Assembly (NCBI GenBank): GCA_018398765.1
Contig: JAHBMJ010004380.1
Coordinates: 1 to 20,000 of the forward strand
Direction of reading: 5' to 3'
Source of the DNA: Chromera velia
Taxonomy: Eukaryota > Sar > Chromeraceae
Length of the DNA: 20,000 nt
The notes below the pieces were generated by a model. That model did not search any database and was not told where the DNA came from. It worked only from the letters and a program-made list of their open reading frames with translations. The position numbers and the translations under genes were made by a program. The first letter of the stretch is position 1, and each line of letters begins with the position of its first letter. Positions 1 to 7,500 of the stretch are shown in pieces.

Positions 1-21
1 GTGTGTGTGTGTGTGTGTGGT

Positions 22-60
<39 letters not shown>

Positions 61-79
61 GTGTGGTTGTGTGTGTGGT

Positions 80-116
<37 letters not shown>

Positions 117-172
117 ATGTATGTGTGTATGTATGTATGTGTGTGTGTATGTATGCGTGTGTCTTCTGAAAG
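1..172. repeat. GT-rich microsatellite with GTAT blocks
   Basis: The first ~170 bases are almost pure alternating GT, interrupted by GGTT and by short GTAT tetranucleotide runs (around 98-150). Translations such as VCVCVCVC across it are artefacts. It lies downstream of the chitobiase exon, in intron or intergenic DNA. Confidence 0.95.
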
Positions 173-518
173 TCTGGCTTCCCGATGATTCTTGGTTTTT
201 TTACTGCAACTGTCCTGCTGATAATCTTGATGACCCTTCCTGTTCTGACAAGACGACCCCCCACCACCACTGTGTGTAGACGAATCAAAGGAAGAGGCCA
301 AGGAGGCAGTCAGAGGTCTCCATTTTCTATGCTCAGCTGCCCCTCCCGAGTCGCTTTCTCTCCTTTCCTCCCCTTCTTTCACAATGCCCATTCTGTTTTC
401 TCAAGTGCCCCCCTTTAAACGTGTGCACATGTGAAAGATACCCGATTCTGAGAGACGCCGTGAAAGAAATGAGGAGGGCAATCAATCTGTTTGTCGAGCA
501 GCCTTCTCGTCAACTCAC
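173..518. other. Probable intron downstream of the chitobiase exon; no exon recognised
   Basis: On the minus strand this follows the GT donor at 517-518. I looked for a continuation resembling the chitobiase C-terminal region (Tyr/Trp/Asn-rich strands ending the GH18 barrel) and found none. It is most likely intron, with the remaining exon or exons beyond position 1. Confidence 0.5.
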
Positions 519-1619
519 CTGACGACCCCAGAGATCCGAACACCTCACCCCTCGGAAGGGCGCAAAGCCCATCCAGCAAATATCTGAGTCGAGTGCCGAC
601 TCTGTCAATCCTGCTGTCCTTACAGTCTGACCAGACACCGCAACACCTGCAGACGCGGTTTGGGAGTCCGCATCACTCCCCAATTGAGAATCTCCACCTC
701 CTCCCTTTCCCTCCTCTGCTTCCATATCCTGATGCCCACTCTGCAACCCCCTCCCCGAATCTCCTTCCCCCTTCTCTTGTCCCAATGAAACAGGTGCAGA
801 CGCCTCGGTGCAACCGTAAATGTACCCATACCAAGGCACACCAAGGACCAGCTTGGAGGCCTCCACCCCGATGGACAGGAAGGATCGGAGACCCCACTCT
901 GCAAATGCGATTGGACTGTTGGCGTCTCCTATACACCGGCCGAACACCTGGGACTGAATGTCGTAAGCCATCACATAGAGCAAATCGGAGGCTTCCGCGA
1001 GGCCCAAATAATCAAAATAACGACCGTCTATGCCATGAGGGCTCCATGCTGCTGCAACAGAAATCTGTCTATTCGGACTCCTCCTCTTCATCTCTTCCGA
1101 GGCCAACCTGACAATCTCAGTATAGTTAGTCGAAAGCTCACTCTGCCACCCGACCGGGTCCTCAAAATCAAACGCCGCACCGTCAAAGTGCCACTCTTCA
1201 ATTCGGGACGCAAGGTCCCGCGCATATTCCATCTTCCCCTCTGTGGAGGCCTCAAAAGGAAGCTCATGATTCGGAATCCAGTACACCAACCGGACCCCCT
1301 TCCTGTGGGCCTCACAGACCAAATCCGAATCTTCTGGGTCTGCCCCCGCGATGGTCGTCACCCTGTCCAGGTCATAGTCCCTCCACCTGGCACTGCCCCA
1401 ACCGAAGAGCTCCCTCCTGTATACAGCTGTGACGGGCTCGCATAGAGACGCATTGTCACAGGGACACGCTGACGATGCTAAAGGACTTCCCTCGCAAGGC
1501 ACCTCCTTGAACAGAAAAAGGAAGAGACACAGAGCGCACAGAAAAGGAACAAGTGCCGTGACACTGCGGAAGGGTAGACTGCAGACGTGATACTGCACCA
1601 TCGCGATCACGCCATCCAC
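519..1619 (-). CDS. Di-N-acetylchitobiase-like GH18 glycosidase, 5' exon (partial gene)
   Basis: Exoglycosidase of the lysosomal chitobiase type, which removes GlcNAc from the reducing end of chitobiose cores during glycoprotein breakdown. Start ATG 1619-1617 (an in-frame alternative ATG lies 6 codons later); residues ~17-38 are a strongly hydrophobic signal peptide. The family's N-terminal CPC...LC motif is at residues 52-60. The GH18 motif DGAAFDFE has D146, D151 and catalytic E153; MAYD is at 217-220, VPWYGY at 261-266 and PFRGVRCSDLWGRQ near 354-367. Asn-x-Ser/Thr sites occur at CDNAS and NYT. The exon ends after CAG at 519, followed by GTGAGT, so the VS-stop that closes the open frame is intronic. 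The final part of the barrel is absent. Residues ~271-345 are a Gly/Ser/Gln-rich insertion not found in animal chitobiase. Family assignment is from remembered conserved motifs, not a search. Confidence 0.88.
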
Positions 1620-2185
1620 TCAATGCAACGACACAATTGTACGCACAGAATAAAGGTGTCGATCTGAATGTCTGCGGCGAGAGAGTGAAAGGATCTGTGC
1701 CGTCTCCTCTATCGATGCAATTAACCGTCTACCCCGTCTCCTACTGACGTCGTTCTTCACTAGCTGTCAGTTCACACAGCAGCATGCTGCACAAAGCTGA
1801 AGCCGTTCCTAAACACACAAGCCGGCAATGGCAGAGTGTACATATGTTTCGGAATCATCGAGAGGCGAATTCGAAGTTTAATTTCGTCAATTCTTTGTGA
1901 GATCGACATGAGATCGACAGTGTCTACTATACTTAACCCAGCGAGCCTTTTTTTTTTAGCCACACGCGCCTGCATGCGTTTTTTTAGACACACGCGCGAA
2001 CCCTCACGGTCAAAAAAGGGGGTCGCGCGGGGGCCCCGGAAAGCCACCGCCAAAAATGGTCCCGCAAGCGAAAAATTAACGGGTGACTCCCCCGCGGGGT
2101 GAGTGCCTTGCGCGCGCCGCGCCATATGACTCGCGCCCGCGAAAAAGGTGAGTGCCTTGGAATTGAAATTATCCGGCTGGGGACA
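1620..2185. other. Intergenic; 5' flank of chitobiase and GC-rich patch
   Basis: No convincing exon. The segment 1620-1960 is ordinary sequence upstream of the chitobiase start. Around 1965-2145 the composition becomes very GC-rich with runs such as CGCGCGGGGGCCCC, and GGTGAGTGCCTTG occurs twice (2098-2110 and 2147-2159). This looks like part of a degenerate interspersed repeat. Confidence 0.4.
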
Positions 2186-2480
2186 TTTGACGGGCCATGA
2201 ATGTTTGACAGGCCAGGGATTTTTGGCGAGCCTGCCAGCCGAGCTCGCTAACCAGCCTGCGCCAGGCTATTTTGACAGGCCATGTTAGGCCATGTACAAT
2301 ACAAGGTACACGCTATTTTAACGGGACTAACGGCCGGTATGCTGGGATGTGCTATTGTATTATATTGTGCTATTATATATACTATAGATCTACGAACCCT
2401 CAAGAAATTTTTTGACAGGCCAGGGATATTTCACGGGCCTGGTGATCTTCACTGGCTCACTTTTTTGACAGGCCAGGCTA
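2186..2480. repeat. Irregularly spaced TTTGACAGGCCAGG-type repeats
   Basis: Five copies of TTTGAC(A/G)GGCCA, three of them extended by GG, start at 2186, 2204, 2271, 2411 and 2464, all in the same orientation. Related fragments (GGGCCTGG, GCGCCAGGCT) lie between them. No ORF of note overlaps. It may be the remnant of a repeat family or mobile element; no terminal repeats or transposase could be identified. Confidence 0.5.
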
Positions 2481-4386
2481 GTCTCATATATATCTGTCTC
2501 ATGCATGATCAGTGGCTAGCTCTGAAATACATGCATGGCTATATATAGCTCTGAAAAATCAAAATCTCTGAAGAAGTGATGATCGATTGAGGGTTTTATT
2601 ATGCATGCATGCCAAAGAATGAAGTCAGCACCCGTTTAGAAGCCGTGAAGAGCTAGCATGTATCTCCTGGTACCTCTGGCCATGTCCGCTTCGCCCCCCC
2701 CCTAGATTTCTCCCGGCCCCCCCTCCTTGCCGTACGTCGGCTTTGCTCAACTTATTTATGTAGAAACTGATAATACCGTCTTGTTATCTCTGCGCAACAG
2801 TTTTGATAAACTTTTGTTACCTTTTGTTCATAATCTTTTTATTGAGTTCATATTGTTTGAAGATAGTGCCTGGTGTCCTCCCTAAAAATGGTACCCACCC
2901 TTGAATGTGATTATATAAATGAATGCTACGTAGAGAACGAATAAATCAAAATAATGAAACTTATAGTCATATAATTATTTATAAACAAATATTTTTTTTA
3001 ATTTAACTTGAAAGCCTTAGTGAAAGCCTTGTCTCTTCATTTGGCTGTTGAGTAGCTACAAGTTATATGTAATCCAGGAACTTAGCCAGTTTTAGAAGAG
3101 AACCCTTTATTTGACTAGTTTATTTGATGGTCTAGGCCTCTAAGTTCATACAAGCTTCAGAAATAGAGGCGCTCTGCATGTCCTTCTCCCCTCAAAACCG
3201 TTTGCTTTATGCCTCAGGCTTGATCACACAAAAATCATTGTGAAGATGAGATCTACCCAGATGAAATTGGGGCGACCGAAGGGAAGAGAAGAAAGCTGAG
3301 TCCCTCAGTGAAAGTGTCATTCAACGATTTGCCCTGCTCCCTCTCTTGTAACCTCTGTCGGACGATTAATTAATTTAAATTCGCTTCCATCCCACGTCGC
3401 GCGAAAAGTTGAAGATGGGACAGAATGGAAGCTCGGAAACTGTCTGCTAGGTTTCAGGACCATGCACCTGTAAGATGAAGTCTTGCGGAAGATCCCTGGA
3501 ATTCAGACAGAAGCGCTGCATACGAAGGATAAACGAAAGAAGTGACCCATCCGGCCGTCGAGCTTGATCCGGTCTTCACCACCCCGTCTTCCTTCACGGC
3601 TCTCGGCCGGGAGGCTGTCCACCTTGTACACCCGTAAAGCAACCTCTGGTGCCAGTTACATACACATCTATTTTGCAAATAGCGCTGGATCGTGAGTCGC
3701 GAATAAGCTGCCATTGTCCTGAGGGGCCCATTGCAAACCTGCAGAATGTCGATGCATGTTTCTTTTTCTGTACCGACTCCGCGCACCCCGGGTCACTCGC
3801 AGTCGCCTCAACAGGAACAGTTCAGGAGCCTTCGCGTTCGTAAGAGCGATTTCAAGTGCAAGTGAATGCCGCGCAGCGGTGCACAAAGTGCTCAGGCCTG
3901 CACAAAAAAGCGCAGATCGAGAGGAAGATGTGTTTGCACATGCATATAACGTAACGGGTCGGAGAGGAGAGACAAAGAGGGTATGCGTAGCGTAAAAGTT
4001 TTGCAGGGAAGAGTAAACATGAGGACACGCATTCGCAGAGGTCTCTCAATCTGCTGTGTGCATTGATGTATGCATGCTACAGAAGACAGTATCAGAATGT
4101 TTGCACTTTTGTTTGTATTCCGTTTGTTTCGCCCCAGTCCTCTATTTGGCACATAGAGATCAGAAAAAACGAAGAAAACGAAGCGACGCCAAAAGGTAGA
4201 CCGCGAAAGAAAAGCAGAAAGACAGAAAGGAAAGAAAAAAAGGCAGAAATGAAAAGTTACAAGGACAGCCACGAACAAAAAAAAGGAACAAAACCAATTG
4301 AAGGGAGACACATCGACCACTTTGGATGCTTGACTGCACGCTGGCTGTTAGAAACCGAAGAACGTACGGACACACGTACCTGTGCA
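2481..4386. other. Intergenic, no recognisable gene
   Basis: 2481-3010 is AT-rich with ATGCATG and TATATA stretches; a C-run lies at about 2693-2725. 3010-4386 contains only short, compositionally biased frames. On the minus strand the part next to 4386 is pyrimidine-rich and is the 3' flank of the EGF/Eph-like gene. I see no further EGF or four-cysteine module here. Confidence 0.45.
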
Positions 4387-4502
4387 CTATGTACAAGAAG
4401 TATCAGCGCCAGAGGCGTCATCTCCTGCGGGGTTCGTCGTCGCTCCCGGGCAGGGAGTACATACGTTGCTGCTCACATACTCGTCTACTCCGCAAATTGT
4501 CG
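4387..4502 (-). CDS. Exon 12: four-cysteine module 7 and stop
   Basis: Acceptor CTGCAG|CGACAA, phase 1. It encodes CGVDEYVSSNVCTPCPG...DTSCT followed by TAG (4389-4387). The stop sits exactly where sibling exons have their G|GT donor, so this module would end the protein. A strong donor-like CACAG|GTACGT occurs 7 bases after the stop, so loss of the original donor or a further exon with an alternative splice should be considered. Confidence 0.6.
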
Positions 4503-7500
4503 CTGCAGGAGGGAAACACAGAGAAACATGAACATGTTTCTGTTTCTGCGTCGTGATTGATGCATCCGTGCTTCCCACATCCATGCAGCAGTGAATTTGA
4601 TGGCGAGGGCAGACTTGTACCATGCAATACAATCTCGCTCATCTAGCTTATCGTGTGTTTCTTTCTGCCCCCCCCTCTCTGCTAGCCCGACTTCTCTGCC
4701 CCTATAAACACCCGTACGCAGGTGCGTCTCCGTTCGGCAATTCCCCACTCCTGTTGAGGTGACACGCTCTCCCTAGCTTCACTCGATGACTAACTGACTC
4801 ACTGACTGACTAACCAACTGACGGTCGCACGTCGTGTCGATTCCTGAAGCGTCGTCGCCTGCGGCATTGGTCGTGCCCGCGGGACAGGCCGTGCAGACGT
4901 TCAAGCTCACATACTCATTCGCCGCGCACAATGTTGCTGCAATCAACCCGACAGACAATTTGCATCCAAGTCACAGGGTTTCTTTTCAAGCATGTACGGA
5001 AGGAGAAGAAGACCTCCTCGCAACGATCTTTACGTCTGCAAGCCGACGAAAAGGAGCATGCGGCTACGCTGACCGTCGCACGTTGTGTCAGCGCCTGACG
5101 CATCGTCGCCTGCCGCATTTGTCGTCCCAGCCGCACACGCCGTACAGACATTCGACGAGACATACTCGTTCACGGCACATAACGTCGCTGCAGAGTCGAG
5201 AAGACGCATACACACACACAAGTCGTTTCACAGCACTCAAGCTGACATAGACGACGAAAGCAGAGAGAGAGACATTCCACCACAGCATACAATGATGAAC
5301 AAAGCAGTGAAAAGACACGTCTATGCCAACCTGCCAAGTTCCACATGCAAAGCACACAATGAATGTGAGTCATTCTTTGCCCCCAGCGACTAGCGCTGGA
5401 TGAAGGTGTGCATCAAGACTGCATGCAACTTCTCAGATGCATCCACGCACCTGTGCAGCTAGTGTCAGCGCCTGACGCATCGTCGCCTGCCGCATTTGTC
5501 GTCCCAGCCGCACACGCCGTACAGACATTCGACGACACATACTCGTTCACGGCGCATAGCGTCGCTGCAGAGTCGAGAAGACACGCTTGAGGATGTGGGA
5601 CTTTGCGCGAAGGCCCCCTTAGGAAATTCCCATATTTTGGGGGGGGAGCAGGAGCAGTCAGGCGGAATTACATGGAAAGGTCAAAGCAAAGCCACAAAGA
5701 AGGAGGGACGCAAGAAACGAAAGAGAACGCGGAAACACAGAAAGAAACAAAACAAAGAGAGAGAGAAGGGAAAGATAGAAGGGAAAGAGAAGGACAGCGA
5801 GCAACGACGAAAGGATGCAAGGAAAGAAATAAAAAAAGAAAGGAAGAGTATAAAGTAAATGCGCCTCTCCCGTGCTCATAGAGCGTCTTGTTAAAGTCAC
5901 TGACCGTCACAAGTCGTGTCGGCTCCTGTCGGGTCATCACCTGCCGCGTTGGTTGTCCCGGCAGGACAGGCCACACAGGCGTTCGAGCTGACGTACTCAT
6001 TGGCCGGACATGTTCCTGCCGCTGCAGAGACGCGCATGAATGCATGTATGGTGTCTCTCTCGTGTACAGACAAATAGTCGGACTCACATCACGTCGTTTT
6101 TCGCTGTACTTCTCCGAAGAAAGGAGATAAAAGAGAAGCAAAATTCCAGAGAAACTATGTATCCCATGGGTTCCAAACACGGTGCTTACTGACCATCGCA
6201 CGTCGTATCAGCTCCTGATGCATCGTCACCAGCCACGTTGGTCTGTCCTCCAGTACACGCCACACAGGCATTCCCGCTGACGTATTCGTCTACCGCGCAG
6301 AGAGTTGCTGCAAAGAGTGAACAGCAGAACTCACGGAATGAAGTCTTTGTTTGCATTCGGAGAGAGAAGAAAAACGTAAAGCTCCGCGATAGAGTAAGTG
6401 CCGACCATCGTCGGGCAGATCGAACCAGAAGATGCCCTGCCTCGAAATGAGCGCTGCGGTAGACCCTTAATACTGATGAGAAAACTTCAAGGTAAAACGT
6501 AAACAGTTCGCCTGATCTAGTGTCCGTCCCTCCGACAGGCATCTTCTTGCCGAAACAAAACAGAAAGAGACAGAGAGAGAGAGACGTCGGTTCTAAGTGA
6601 CGTGTCGTTCTCTCTTTAGGATTCCTCGAGGACCTTCTGTATTTTCTTTCTGGACTTGCTGCTGGCTGGCAAATTATGAACGGCTGGATTCAAATTGCCG
6701 GTAAAGCTTTTTCCGACTGGTCACACCTATCTGTGAATCACTGGGTAGAGTCGACACGAACAACGAAGCATCAACTTTGTTCTCCTTGACGTACATAATA
6801 ATGCAAATACGTAAATATGCACGATTACCGACCGTCACAGGTCGTATCGGCTCCTGCCGGGTCATCACCTGCTGCGTTGGTTGTCCCGGCAGGACACGCC
6901 ACACAGGCGTTCGAGCTGACGTACTCATTGGCTGCACATGCTCCCACTGCAAAGACAGAGAAGACGAGCATTACTCCTGGACTTATCGAAGGGTGTCGCC
7001 TGACCAGCAACTGGTACGTATACCCTTCCGGCGTGTGTGGGCAACCCCGTCCCGTTGGAGCTTTTGTTGCATGGTCGCTGAAATCTTACCTGTCTGTGGT
7101 TTGATGATTTTCTCATTTCTGTGCACCTTGACTTACTCCTTGCAGCTCATTTGCTCCCGTCTCCACTAAATCACAAGACACTGATAGACTCAACAGACGC
7201 AATCAACTGCTGCCTGTCCACCTTGCAAGCCAACAGACCGACACGCTGCCTGCCTGAAGCTAGGGGGGACTGCCCCCTTTTCTTTCTGTTTCCTGTGCGG
7301 GGTCTAAACAGAAAGTACGAACAAGAAAGAGACAGCGTGGGGAGACCGACCGGCGCACCTGTGCAGACCGTCCCGTTTCCACTGAATCCACTGTTACACG
7401 CACACGTGAAGGAGGCCGTCACGTTGGTGCACGTCGCGTCGGAGTGGCAGTCGTGGACGTTCGTGCCGCACTCGTCAATGTCTGCTCTTGTAGGCAATCA

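Noticed and set aside
1..279. Cys/Val-rich frames at the window start
   Set aside because: Artefact of the GT microsatellite.
3668..3732. Possible extra 3' exon of the EGF/Eph-like gene after acceptor TTCTGCAG near 3740
   Set aside because: It opens in phase 1 for about 23 codons then stops, but has no cysteines or similarity to the modules and the previous exon already ends in a stop.
3892..4320. Minus-strand frame rich in Phe and Leu resembling membrane segments
   Set aside because: It is a translation of pyrimidine-rich DNA, like several other frames in this window; no conserved pattern.
5668..6201. 177-residue minus-strand frame over exon 8
   Set aside because: It is in the wrong frame for the four-cysteine module, which is read in another frame bounded by TGCAG and GTCAGT.
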